64,000 bases of DNA, taken from positions 33,600-97,599 of the forward strand of contig NZ_AEJF01000180.1 of the NCBI RefSeq assembly GCF_001028175.1, written 5' to 3'. The stretch is from Caballeronia mineralivorans PML1(12). GTDB lineage: Bacteria; Pseudomonadota; Gammaproteobacteria; Burkholderiales; Burkholderiaceae. A program made the translations under genes and the position numbers. Each line of letters begins with the position of its first letter. The stretch's first letter is position 1. Shown piece after piece: positions 53,041 through 61,782 of this stretch. The notes under the pieces were generated by a model. The model had not been told where the DNA came from, did no database searches, and was given only the letters and a program-made list of their open reading frames with translations.

Positions 53041-53768
53041 ATGCCGACCTGCAAGCCAAAGTCGAACGTCTTGATGCACTGCTCGATTCCATCGCGCAAC
53101 GTCATGCGAACGTCAAGTTAGCCAGCAGCCTCGCCGCCGAAGATATGTTGCTCACGCATGCCATTCTTTCGCGCGGCGTGAGGATCGGCATTTTCTCGCT
53201 GAACACCGGTCGTCTGCACGCTGAAACACTGGGCATGATCGATCGCGTGAAAGAGCGTTATGGCTACGACATCGAACAGTTTCATCCGCAGCCGGAAGCG
53301 GTCGAGGAATATGTCCGCGATCACGGTCTGAATGCGTTCTATGAAAGCGTCGATCTGCGCAAAAGCTGCTGCGGTATTCGCAAGGTCGAGCCGTTGAATC
53401 GTGCGCTGAAGGACGTGAGCGCGTGGGTCACGGGGCAGCGCCGCGAGCAATCGGTAACGCGCGTAGAGTTGCATGAAGAAGAGCACGACGCGCCGCGCGA
53501 CATCGCCAAGTTCAATCCGCTCGCGGACTGGACCGAAGCCGATGTATGGGCGTATCTGAAAGCCTTCGATGTTCCCGTCAACCCGCTGCATGCGCGCGGT
53601 TATCCGAGCATTGGCTGTGAGCCGTGCACGCGTGCGATCCGTCCGGGCGAAGACAGCCGGGCAGGGCGCTGGTGGTGGGAATCGCGGGACACGAAGGAAT
53701 GCGGCTTGCACGTGACGAACATCAGGATCGTGGAAGACCGGAGCGCCGCGCCGAGCTCGGCGCTCTGA
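53037..53768 (+). CDS. cysH: Adenylyl-sulfate reductase (4Fe-4S type)
   Basis: 243 residues of the PAPS/APS reductase family. The cysteine pairs KSCCGIRKVEPL and IGCEPCTRA show that it carries a 4Fe-4S cluster, so APS is the likely substrate rather than PAPS; no cysC kinase is in the operon, which fits. The catalytic cysteine is in KECGLHV near the C-terminus. It reduces activated sulfate to sulfite using thioredoxin. It lies between DUF934 (four-base overlap) and cysD (68 bases). Confidence 0.94.
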   Translation: MNADLQAKVERLDALLDSIAQRHANVKLASSLAAEDMLLTHAILSRGVRIGIFSLNTGRLHAETLGMIDRVKERYGYDIEQFHPQPEAVEEYVRDHGLNAFYESVDLRKSCCGIRKVEPLNRALKDVSAWVTGQRREQSVTRVELHEEEHDAPRDIAKFNPLADWTEADVWAYLKAFDVPVNPLHARGYPSIGCEPCTRAIRPGEDSRAGRWWWESRDTKECGLHVTNIRIVEDRSAAPSSAL

Positions 53769-53836
53769 ACGTATTTGAATTTGACGCATGGCGCCTTTAC
53801 TTTGGTGCTATGCAAAGCAACCAAGGAACGACGCAT

Positions 53837-54799
53837 ATGAGCAGCACGCTCGATTCAACAGTCAACGCTCCGATCGCGAATCGCGAGACCCGGATGGACC
53901 ACCTCGACTGGCTCGAAGCCGAGTCGATTCATATCCTGCGCGAACTCGTGGCCGAGTGCAGCAAGCCTGCGCTGTTGTTCTCCGGCGGCAAGGATTCGGT
54001 CGTCGTGCTGCATCTTGCGTTGAAGGCATTTGGTCTGGGCACGGGCCGCAAGACCGTGCTGCCGTTCCCGCTGGTTCATATCGATACCGGTCATAACTTC
54101 GACGAAGTCATCGACTTCCGCGATCGTCGTGCCGCTGAAATTGGCGCGCAGCTCGTGGTCGGTCATGTCGAGGATTCGATCAAGAAGGGCACCGTGCGGC
54201 TGCGTCGCGAAACGGATTCGCGTAACGCTGCGCAAGCGGTGACGTTGCTCGAGACCATCGAGGAATACGGTTATACGGCGTTGATCGGCGGTGCGCGTCG
54301 CGATGAAGAAAAGGCCCGTGCGAAAGAGCGCATCTTCTCCTTTCGCGATGAATTCGGCCAGTGGGATCCGAAAGCGCAACGCCCGGAATTGTGGAGCATC
54401 TACAACGCGCGTCTGCATAACGGCGAACACCTGCGCGTGTTCCCGATCTCGAACTGGACCGAACTGGATATCTGGCAATACATCGGGCGCGAGAAGCTCG
54501 AACTGCCGTCTATCTACTACGCGCACGATCGCGAGATCATTCGCCGTAATGGCTTGCTCGTGCCGCTGACGCCGCTCACGCCGCTGCAGGAAGGCGAAGT
54601 GTCGGAAGTCGCGCTTGTGCGTTTTCGGACCGTCGGCGACATCAGTTGCACGTGCCCCGTAGCCAGCGATGCCGACGACGTCGAGAAGATCATCGCTGAG
54701 ACGGCCGTGACGGAAATCACGGAGCGCGGCGCCACGCGGATGGACGATCAAGCCTCCGAAGCCGCGATGGAAACCCGCAAGAAACAAGGTTATTTCTAA
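53837..54799 (+). CDS. cysD: Sulfate adenylyltransferase subunit 2
   Basis: 320 residues from ATG 53837, chosen for the AAGGA upstream and the family-like start (alternative in-frame ATG 53810). The PP-loop SGGKDSVVVLHLALK (about 53-67) binds ATP. Other signature blocks are HIDTGHNFDEVIDFRD and GGARRDEEKARAKERIFSFR. With CysN it makes adenylyl sulfate from sulfate and ATP. cysN follows 34 bases later. Confidence 0.95.
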   Translation: MSSTLDSTVNAPIANRETRMDHLDWLEAESIHILRELVAECSKPALLFSGGKDSVVVLHLALKAFGLGTGRKTVLPFPLVHIDTGHNFDEVIDFRDRRAAEIGAQLVVGHVEDSIKKGTVRLRRETDSRNAAQAVTLLETIEEYGYTALIGGARRDEEKARAKERIFSFRDEFGQWDPKAQRPELWSIYNARLHNGEHLRVFPISNWTELDIWQYIGREKLELPSIYYAHDREIIRRNGLLVPLTPLTPLQEGEVSEVALVRFRTVGDISCTCPVASDADDVEKIIAETAVTEITERGATRMDDQASEAAMETRKKQGYF

Positions 54800-54833
54800 G
54801 CATCACGCCGCAAACAAGGAACAGGGAAACATC

Positions 54834-56156
54834 ATGAGCATTCATCAACCCGAAGACCTCGGCGTGTTGCGTTTCATCACGGCGGGCAGCGTCGACGACG
54901 GCAAGAGCACGCTGATCGGCCGCCTGCTGTTCGATAGCAAGGCGGTGTTGTCGGATCAGTTGTCGGCCTTGTCGCGGGCGAAGAACAAGCGCACCGTCGG
55001 CGATGAAATCGATCTGTCATTGCTGACCGATGGTCTCGAGGCGGAACGCGAGCAGGGCATTACCATCGACGTTGCGTACCGCTATTTCGCGACCGCGAAG
55101 CGCAAGTTCATCATCGCCGATACCCCGGGCCACGAGCAGTACACACGCAACATGGTGACGGGTGCATCGACGGCGCACGCCGCGATCATTCTCGTCGACG
55201 CCACGCGCGTGACGTTCAAGGACGGCGTCGCGCAACTGCTGCCGCAGACGGTGCGTCACAGCGCGATCGTCAAGTTGCTTGGACTGCAGCATGTGATCGT
55301 CGCGATCAACAAGATGGACTTGATCGACTTCAGCGAAACGCGCTTCAACGAGATCCGCGATGCGTACGTCGAACTCGCGCGTCGGCTTGGGATTAACGAT
55401 GTGCGTTTCGTGCCGGTGTCAGCGCTGAAGGGCGATAACATCGTGACCGCCAGCGAGCGCATGCCCTGGTATGCAGGCGAACCGCTGCTCGATCTGCTCG
55501 AAGCGCTGCCTGTTGCGCAGCCCGTTGAGCAAGCGCTGCGTTTCCCGGTGCAATGGGTCGCACGTCAGGATGGTAGTCAGGCCGACGATTTCCGCGGCTA
55601 CATGGGCCGTGTCGAATCGGGCGAAGTGAAGCTGGGCGACACGATTACCGTGCTGCCGGCGAATCGCGATGCGACCGTCGCTGAGATCATCGCTCCGGTT
55701 CCGGGCGGTGTGGCGCAAGTGGATCGCGCGTTTGCCGGTCAGACGGTGACCATTCGCCTGGCGGAAGATGTCGATGTCTCGCGTGGCGATACGTTCGTGC
55801 CGCGCAACACGAGCGGCACGAAGATCGAGCCCGCAAAGAAGCTGGACGCGGACCTCTGCTGGTTCGACGAAGAGCCGCTTTCACCGCAGCGCAAGTACCT
55901 GCTGAAGCAGACCACGAACACCGTGTTCGCGCGGATCGGTGCGATCAAGGAAGTGCTCGACGTGCATACGCTGCTGCATGCGGTGGATCGCAACAACCTG
56001 ACGATGAACGACATCGGCCGGGTGGCACTGACTCTCCAAAAGCCGATCGTCTGCGATGCCTACGACACGCATCAGGGCACGGGCGCGTTTGTTCTTATCG
56101 ATGAAGCGACGCATCACACGGTTGCGGCCGGGATGATCCGTTCATTTTCAGCCTGA
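54834..56156 (+). CDS. cysN: Sulfate adenylyltransferase subunit 1 (GTPase)
   Basis: 440 residues. The elongation-factor-like GTPase begins with P-loop GSVDDGKSTLIGRLL, then EREQGITIDVAYRYF, DTPGHEQYTRNM (switch II) and NKMD. Domains 2 and 3 are beta-barrels. GTP hydrolysis drives sulfate activation by CysD. No fused CysC kinase domain is present, in agreement with an APS-reducing CysH. cobA starts ten bases after its stop. Confidence 0.95.
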   Translation: MSIHQPEDLGVLRFITAGSVDDGKSTLIGRLLFDSKAVLSDQLSALSRAKNKRTVGDEIDLSLLTDGLEAEREQGITIDVAYRYFATAKRKFIIADTPGHEQYTRNMVTGASTAHAAIILVDATRVTFKDGVAQLLPQTVRHSAIVKLLGLQHVIVAINKMDLIDFSETRFNEIRDAYVELARRLGINDVRFVPVSALKGDNIVTASERMPWYAGEPLLDLLEALPVAQPVEQALRFPVQWVARQDGSQADDFRGYMGRVESGEVKLGDTITVLPANRDATVAEIIAPVPGGVAQVDRAFAGQTVTIRLAEDVDVSRGDTFVPRNTSGTKIEPAKKLDADLCWFDEEPLSPQRKYLLKQTTNTVFARIGAIKEVLDVHTLLHAVDRNNLTMNDIGRVALTLQKPIVCDAYDTHQGTGAFVLIDEATHHTVAAGMIRSFSA

Positions 56157-56165
56157 GTATTGACT

Positions 56166-56924
56166 ATGGGTAAGGTGTATCTGATCGGTGCGGGGCCGGG
56201 TGCTGCGGATCTTATTACGGTCCGCGGCGCGAAGCTGCTGAGCCAGGCGCAAGTGGTCTTGCACGACGCGTTGATCGAACCGGCCATGCTCGACTACGCG
56301 GCGGACGCGCGCAAGATCGCAGTGGGCAAGCGCTGCGGACAGCGTTCGACCGCCCAGCATTTCATCAACAAGCAGATCGTCGATGCCGCTCGCGAACATG
56401 AGGTTGTCGTGCGTCTGAAGGGCGGCGACCCCATGCTGTTCGGCCGTGCCGACGAGGAAATGCGCGCGCTCGAAGCGGCGGGTATCGAGTATGAAGTGGT
56501 GCCGGGCATCACGGCCGCTCTGGCGAGTGCCGCGACGTTAAAGCGCTCGCTGACCTTGCGCGGAGTATCGCGGAGCGTGGCGCTGGCTACCTACAGCCGT
56601 GCACCCGATACCGATGAGATCCGCGAGCAGGCGAGTGCGGACTCGCTCGTGTTCTACATGGGCCGCGACAGCGCGCCGGAGATCGCGCAGCAACTTATCG
56701 ATGCCGGACGGCCGGGATCGACGCCGGTTGCTATCGTCGAGGCTTGCAGTACGGAACGTGAGCGCTCGTTGACGCTGACTTTGGGCGAGATGGCGCGTGG
56801 TGAAGCGCAGGATTGGCTCGATGCATCGCAGCCGAGTCTGCTGATGATTGGCGAAGCGTTTGCGGAGCGCTCGTCGGGGCGGTCGACGGAGTTGGTGGAG
56901 GCGGCGTTGCAGGTTGCAGCTTGA
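56166..56924 (+). CDS. cobA: Uroporphyrinogen-III C-methyltransferase
   Basis: 252 residues from ATG 56166 (a TTG six bases earlier is less likely). Conserved blocks are VYLIGAGPGAADLITVRGAK, VVRLKGGDPMLFGRADEEM and VVPGITAALASAATLKRSLT, the SAM-dependent SUMT family. It makes precorrin-2 for siroheme, the cofactor of the sulfite reductase at the head of the operon. Single-domain type, without the CysG dehydrogenase/chelatase. The terminator follows 68 bases later. Confidence 0.94.
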   Translation: MGKVYLIGAGPGAADLITVRGAKLLSQAQVVLHDALIEPAMLDYAADARKIAVGKRCGQRSTAQHFINKQIVDAAREHEVVVRLKGGDPMLFGRADEEMRALEAAGIEYEVVPGITAALASAATLKRSLTLRGVSRSVALATYSRAPDTDEIREQASADSLVFYMGRDSAPEIAQQLIDAGRPGSTPVAIVEACSTERERSLTLTLGEMARGEAQDWLDASQPSLLMIGEAFAERSSGRSTELVEAALQVAA

Positions 56925-56991
56925 TTTAAGCCGATGACGATCCTGAAAAACGCTGCGCTGAATGGGTGTGACGCGGGGTTTGGCTCTTCGG

Positions 56992-57029
56992 AAAGGCCCC
57001 TGTCGGTTAATGACCCGCAGGGGCTTTTT
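56992..57029 (+). terminator. Terminator of the cys operon
   Basis: GCCCCTG (56996-57002) pairs with CAGGGGC (57018-57024), followed by TTTTT. It ends the rightward cysI-cobA transcript. Confidence 0.85.
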
Positions 57030-57059
57030 CATACTCACGTCGGCGTCCTGACGCCCGCG

Positions 57060-57250
57060 AGACACAGGCGCAGAGCGGACCTGCGGTTTCGGCACGACGT
57101 CGTACAGGTCGCTCAAGCGCCAGCCTTTGTTTGCACCATCCCACACGAACGCATGATTACGAAGATGGTCGTCGTCGTTCGTCACAAGGATGTTGAACAC
57201 CATGCGTTTGAACAAGTAAGCCGGCAATCCTGCCCATTCATGGGGAGGAA
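57060..57250 (-). pseudogene. Fragment of a HipA-family toxin kinase
   Basis: On the minus strand a frame encodes HEWAGLPAYLFKRMVFNILV, then NDDDHLRNHAFVWDGANKG and WRLSDLYDVVPKPQ, the catalytic loop and DxD-like core of HipA Ser/Thr kinases (NDDDHLRNH with DLYDVVPKPQ). Only about 60 residues are recognisable. The TnpB element begins next to its upstream side, and beyond it the frame is lost. No HipB antitoxin gene is visible. Confidence 0.8.
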
Positions 57251-57344
57251 GGATAGGCGGCGAACCGAAGGTTCGCGTCTGCTGCCGGGGATAAACCGAA
57301 TGAGTTGAACTTGACATAGAACTGTATGTATGTACAGTATCTGT

Positions 57345-58784
57345 ATGTCTTCTACTCTTCAATCCGGTGCCCGATTCAGGGCCTACCCCGATCGTGGGGT
57401 AGCGTCGCTGCTCAGGCGCTGGGTTGGGTGTCAGCGGGCAATCTACAACGGCAAGGTCGAGGAGGATCGGCTCTTCGCCGCGCAGCGTCGGCTCGAACTG
57501 GCGTCGGGCAAGGCGGACGTGAAGACCCCGCTTGACCAACGGTACGCCCAGTTCAAGGATCGGGAGCTCACGCGCTGGCTGTACGAGGTGCCCAGCCAGA
57601 TCCTGCGCAACGGTGCGGTACGCTGGATGAGCGCCAAACAGCGGCAACTGAAGGGACTGGGCCAGGCGCCGCGACGTCGTTGCCGCAGGGATTTCAACAG
57701 CGTCGTGATCATCCAGGAGCTGTTTCGTTTCGTGCGCAGTCCCACGGGCGAGATGGTGATCGAGCTCGGCACGAAGACGAACCCGGTCGGCGTGTTGCCG
57801 TTCAAGGCGCATCGTGCGTACGGCATCGCGAACACGATCGTCGTTCGTGAGGTCGCCGGGCAGTGGTTCGTGAGCTTGTGTTACGCGCACGAAAGCGCGA
57901 TCGTGCTGCGCGAAGCGCACGAGCTCGCGTACGAACTGAACGGTCTCGATGATGGCGCGGTCCAGCAGGTGACGCTCGGCATCGACCGCAACGTGCGAGA
58001 CAACTGCATCGCGACGAGCGAGGGCGGGCAGTACCGAGCCGAGGCGATCGTGCTCGAGCGCATGCGTCGCAAGGAGGTTGGGGCGAAGCGCTATCAGCGT
58101 CGCATCGCGCACGCGAAGAAGGGTTCGGCCAACCGGCGCAAGCTGGTCGCGCGACTGGCCCGAAAGAAGGCCTACGCGCCCCGCGCACGCAAAGACTTCG
58201 CCCACAAGGTCAGCCACGGTTTAGCCACCTCGGGCGCTCAGTTCTTCGTGCTCGAGGATCTGGGGATTCAGGGCCTGACGCGAGCCCCGAAAGCTCGGCT
58301 CGACGAAGCAAGCGGAAAGTGGCTGGCGAACGGCGCGCGCGCGAAGGCGGGGCTGAACCGATCGATTCTGGAGTCGTGCTGGGGCAGCATCCACCGCACG
58401 CTCGCCTACAAAGCGGCCCGCCGCAACAAGCTGGTCGGCCTGGTGCCGGCGGCCTACACGAGTCAGGAATGTTCCCGCTGCGGGCACATTCACCCGGAGA
58501 ACCGGGAGGGAGCGCGGTTTGTCTGTCGACGCTGCGGTTTCGAGGCGCATGCTGATCACAATGCGGCGCTCAACATCAAGGCGAGAGGCATTGAGCGGCT
58601 GCGCGGGGGCGAATATGCGAGCGTCAAAACCAGCAAGCGTGTCGCGTTCAGACGACGCGACGAGCGTGCTCAGCAGCCAACGGAACGGAACACGACCGGC
58701 GGGCGGCCGGCGCATGCCTGCGGGGGCGAAGGCCCTCATCCAGAGCATCGGATAGAGCGGACACAAGACCGGGTGGCTGCGTGA
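57345..58784 (+). CDS. tnpB: TnpB-type RNA-guided endonuclease
   Basis: 479 residues from ATG 57345; ATG 57330 is also in frame but lies in the left-end hairpin. RuvC-like residues: Asp in TLGIDRNVRDNC, Glu in FFVLEDLGIQGL, and the final Asp in AHADHNAALNIKARG. A four-cysteine zinc ribbon is present (CSRCGHIH and CRRCGF). These enzymes use an RNA from the element's 3' end to cut DNA at sites next to a short motif. The C-terminal tail of about 70 residues is basic and overlaps the likely guide-RNA scaffold. The catalytic triad looks intact, so the nuclease could be active. Confidence 0.88.
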   Translation: MSSTLQSGARFRAYPDRGVASLLRRWVGCQRAIYNGKVEEDRLFAAQRRLELASGKADVKTPLDQRYAQFKDRELTRWLYEVPSQILRNGAVRWMSAKQRQLKGLGQAPRRRCRRDFNSVVIIQELFRFVRSPTGEMVIELGTKTNPVGVLPFKAHRAYGIANTIVVREVAGQWFVSLCYAHESAIVLREAHELAYELNGLDDGAVQQVTLGIDRNVRDNCIATSEGGQYRAEAIVLERMRRKEVGAKRYQRRIAHAKKGSANRRKLVARLARKKAYAPRARKDFAHKVSHGLATSGAQFFVLEDLGIQGLTRAPKARLDEASGKWLANGARAKAGLNRSILESCWGSIHRTLAYKAARRNKLVGLVPAAYTSQECSRCGHIHPENREGARFVCRRCGFEAHADHNAALNIKARGIERLRGGEYASVKTSKRVAFRRRDERAQQPTERNTTGGRPAHACGGEGPHPEHRIERTQDRVAA

Positions 58785-58880
58785 GCGGTTCACCGGGCAG
58801 TCTGCAGTGAAGCAGGAAAAAGATCCTCTTGCACTCTGGGGAGGAAGCCCCGGGGCCTTCAGGCCGGGGAGCCGTCACGT
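58785..58880 (+). ncRNA. Probable 3' part of the TnpB guide RNA scaffold
   Basis: The stretch follows the tnpB stop. The end forms a strong GC hairpin, GGAAGCCCCGG paired with CCGGGGAGCC (58843-58873). In TnpB systems the guide RNA overlaps the 3' end of the gene and its right-end hairpin, and the guide is the flanking DNA, here starting near 58880. RNA expression is not shown. Confidence 0.45.
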
Positions 58881-58909
58881 AGCCAGCTATCCGAGTGCGA
58901 GTGCGGCAG

Positions 58910-59278
58910 CTACCCAACCTGCCGAACGCAATACCGCGCGACTGCATCGAGCACGCTGTCGTCTTCACCGACCGCCGTTGCACAGTTGATCTCAACCGAT
59001 GGAAATATCGCGCGGCATCGATCGAGCAACTCGGGCAGGTCGCGCCGGATGTGCCCACCCTGACCGAAGAACACGGGTATGACCGTGATCGCATCACACC
59101 CATCCGCTGCCAGCTGTTCGATAGCCGTGGGCAAATCGGGCGTCATCAGTTCAAGAAACGCAAGCGCCACCGGCGCGCTGCGCATTGCGCGCAGCTTCAT
59201 GGCGAGCCGTTCGAAAGGCTCAGCCCAGCGCGGATCGCGTGCACCGTGGCCGAACAAGATCATGCCGTGTTTGCTCAT
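58910..59278 (-). CDS. cbiX: Sirohydrochlorin chelatase, CbiX type (small, single domain)
   Basis: 122 residues. The catalytic histidine is in ILFGHGARDPRW (His11), and VIPVFFGQGGHIRRDLPELL carries the second conserved histidine. Small CbiX proteins insert iron or cobalt into sirohydrochlorin. With the CobA of the cys operon it would complete siroheme for CysI. It is on the opposite strand and separated from cobA by the TnpB element. The frame stops at 58910, close to the element's right end, but family length (about 120-130 residues) is intact. Confidence 0.9.
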   Translation of the reverse strand: MSKHGMILFGHGARDPRWAEPFERLAMKLRAMRSAPVALAFLELMTPDLPTAIEQLAADGCDAITVIPVFFGQGGHIRRDLPELLDRCRAIFPSVEINCATAVGEDDSVLDAVARYCVRQVG

Positions 59279-59312
59279 GGCGTCTCCACGCGTTTGTCAT
59301 CCCCACAAAGCC

Positions 59313-60461
59313 CTAATGCCGGTCCACCCACCGCAGCCCGATCAACCCGACTATCAGATACGCCAGCGCTGGCGCTGCGGCCGTCAATGGCGCCGGCCAG
59401 GTATTTAGCGTACCGATGTGCGAAAACAGCGTGTTAACCAGCTGAAAGCTCATGCCGATCATGATGCCGCCGAACACCTTTACGCCGACCACGCCGGCCC
59501 GCGTATGCAGGTACGCGAACGGCAGCGACAGCACCAGCATCACGAGTACCGCGAGCGGATACAAGATCTTGCGCCAGAACGCGATCTGATAACGCTGCGT
59601 GTCCTGATGATTTTCCGTCAAATGCTGGATGTAGCTGAACAGGCTGAACATCGACATCCGGTCGGGCGACACCAGCAGCACCGACAAAATCTGCGGCGTC
59701 AATTCCGAGCGCAGCGAGTACTCGGGCACGGTGACTTGTTTCGCACGATAAACGGGATTGAGCGCATCGCCGGGATTCACGGCTTGCGGCGGTGCATCGA
59801 TGAGTTCGGTGTCCGTTACGTCGGTGAGCTTCCAGTGGCCCGGTGGCTGGAACACGCCGCTCTTCGCGATCCGCACATTCGTCAGCCGGAACAGCGAATC
59901 GAACTCGTAGATGCGCACGTCCGCAATTGTCGTATCCGGGTTCAGCGTGCCCACGTTCACAAAGCGCGTGACCTGCTCGCCATCCGCGCGTGCGGTCAGC
60001 GTGTCTTTCACCCACACGCCCGATTCGAAGTTCATCGACACCGACGACCCCAGCGCCTCGAGCCGCACTTTCTCCGAGAGCTGATCGGAGTAAGGGCCAA
60101 CCACTTCACCGATCACATACGTGAGTAGCACCATCGGTATGCCGATCTTGAGCAGCGAGCGCAACGCCTTGCCGGTGGACAATCCGGACACGCGGAAGAT
60201 GGTGAACTCGGACGCCGCAGCCATCTGCGCGAACACATAGATAGCCGCGATCAGCGCGGCAACCGGGATGATTTCGTAGAAGCGCGAGGGCGTCTGCAAC
60301 GCCACGCGCAGCACGGCGAGGCCGAACTTGTAATTGCCATGTCCGACCGTGTTCAACTCATTGATCAGGTCAAAGAAGAAGAACAGGCCCGAGAAGGCAA
60401 AAAGGATGAAGATAAACGCGAGATAGATCTGACGCGCGAAATACCGTTCGTAAATGCGCAT
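59313..60461 (-). CDS. lptG: LPS export permease LptG
   Basis: 382 residues from ATG 60461. Six transmembrane segments: three at the N-terminus (FIFILFAFSGLFFFFDLINE near residues 18-37) and three at the C-terminus, with a large periplasmic beta-jellyroll between (about 110-280). The conserved coupling-helix-like MAAASEFTIFRVSGLS precedes the third segment. LptG and LptF form the inner-membrane LptB2FG transporter that extracts LPS. lptF ends four bases upstream, so they form one operon. Confidence 0.94.
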   Translation of the reverse strand: MRIYERYFARQIYLAFIFILFAFSGLFFFFDLINELNTVGHGNYKFGLAVLRVALQTPSRFYEIIPVAALIAAIYVFAQMAAASEFTIFRVSGLSTGKALRSLLKIGIPMVLLTYVIGEVVGPYSDQLSEKVRLEALGSSVSMNFESGVWVKDTLTARADGEQVTRFVNVGTLNPDTTIADVRIYEFDSLFRLTNVRIAKSGVFQPPGHWKLTDVTDTELIDAPPQAVNPGDALNPVYRAKQVTVPEYSLRSELTPQILSVLLVSPDRMSMFSLFSYIQHLTENHQDTQRYQIAFWRKILYPLAVLVMLVLSLPFAYLHTRAGVVGVKVFGGIMIGMSFQLVNTLFSHIGTLNTWPAPLTAAAPALAYLIVGLIGLRWVDRH

Positions 60462-60465
60462 TGCG

Positions 60466-61563
60466 TCAGGCCCCTTTCGAGCGGGTGAACATCGACAGCC
60501 GGAACAGCGGGCGATTGCGTATGCGCAGCCAGAAGATGATTGCAACCATGATCGAGACGAGTATGTGCAGTCCCACCAGCCCCACGCCAAACGATACCCG
60601 GCCTTGCTCGATCCACGACTGCACCACGTTCAGCAGGTTCGAATACGTCAGATAGATCAGCACGGCCATCACGAGATTGATTGTGCGGCTGCGTCGCGGG
60701 TTCTGGTACGAGAGCGGAATGGCAAGCAGCATCAGGTTGATCGCGATCAACGGCAGCCCCGCGCGCCATGCGATCTCCGCGAGGTTGTCGCGGGTGGGGT
60801 TCGCCAGCAGTTCATTCGTGTACATGCCGGTCGTGGTCGGCGTGTTCACGAATTGCTGGCTTTGGATTTTCACGCCGTAACGCTCGAATTCCATGATGCG
60901 GAAGTTCGGTTGGCCCGGAACGCCGTCATAGCGCCGGCCATTTTCCAGCACCACGAAACGGTCGCCGTTGGCGTGCGTTTCGGTATGGCCGTTCTTCGAC
61001 ACCACGACGTTGACCTTGCCGCCTTCCGTGCTCGTCACGAACACGTTTTGCACGTGCCCCTGGTCCGGCGACATTTTTTCGATGAAAAACACGCGGTGGC
61101 TTGTCTGCGATTCGCGGAACTGGCCGGGCGCGAGCAGCGAGACTTCATCGCGCTGCTGGAACCGCGCCTTGATGAGCTTGCTCTGCAAATTCGACCACGG
61201 CCAGACCACGAAGGCGAAAAACACGATGGCCAGGATGATCGGCGTGGAGAACATCGCGACCGGTTTGATCAGGGCCGTCTGACTGACGCCCGATGCGAGC
61301 CACACGACCATCTCCGAGTCGCGATACCAGCGCGTCAGCACGAAGAGGATGGACACGAACAGGGTGACGATCATGATCACGGCGAGATAGCCGATGACGG
61401 TGAGGCCGATCAGCACGACCACGTCGCGCGGATCGACTTGCCCCGATGCTGCAAAGCCGACGATGCGAATCATCATCGTGGTCAGCATGATCGTGAGCAG
61501 CACCATGAATACGGCGCCAGCCGTATACGCGAGTTCACGCTGAAGGGAGCGTTCGAAGATCAT
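60466..61563 (-). CDS. lptF: LPS export permease LptF
   Basis: 365 residues. It opens MIFERSLQRELAYTAGAVFM, typical for LptF, with TM segments near 12-35, 52-75, 100-120 and 270-350 around a periplasmic domain (about 125-255). It is the partner of LptG. It is divergent from pepA, with 219 bases between the starts, as in other beta- and gammaproteobacteria. Confidence 0.94.
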   Translation of the reverse strand: MIFERSLQRELAYTAGAVFMVLLTIMLTTMMIRIVGFAASGQVDPRDVVVLIGLTVIGYLAVIMIVTLFVSILFVLTRWYRDSEMVVWLASGVSQTALIKPVAMFSTPIILAIVFFAFVVWPWSNLQSKLIKARFQQRDEVSLLAPGQFRESQTSHRVFFIEKMSPDQGHVQNVFVTSTEGGKVNVVVSKNGHTETHANGDRFVVLENGRRYDGVPGQPNFRIMEFERYGVKIQSQQFVNTPTTTGMYTNELLANPTRDNLAEIAWRAGLPLIAINLMLLAIPLSYQNPRRSRTINLVMAVLIYLTYSNLLNVVQSWIEQGRVSFGVGLVGLHILVSIMVAIIFWLRIRNRPLFRLSMFTRSKGA

Positions 61564-61782
61564 TGATTGTCAGGTGGACGCCGGGGGCGACGGGCGGTTG
61601 GATTATGTGCGGCCCGCGTTTGGGCCACACGCCATGACAAACGTGCCGATTGAATGAGACATGAACGAGTCATGAGCGAGACATTCAATCCGGGCATCGC
61701 TGCCCGCGACCGCCTCGGAAAAAAATAGCGGATAATTGCGGCTTTCATCCTTCAGCCCAGATTTTATCCGAGGATAAGCGCG

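Larger units (their letters stand above)
57305..58880 (+). mobile_element. IS200/IS605-type element carrying only tnpB
   Basis: It encodes one TnpB and no TnpA (HUH transposase). The left end contains an inverted repeat ACTGTA-TGTATG-TACAGT (57321-57338) and the right end a strong hairpin (GCCCCGG...CCGGGG, 58847-58869), as in IS605-family ends. It separates the HipA fragment and cys operon terminator from cbiX. Ends are approximate. TnpB-only elements need TnpA in trans to move. Confidence 0.7.

Noticed and set aside
56538..58217. Leftward open frame of 559 codons across cobA, the HipA fragment and tnpB
   Set aside because: Most of it is antisense to two genuine genes. Only the HipA-like portion (about 57060-57250) has real protein character, so that alone is reported.
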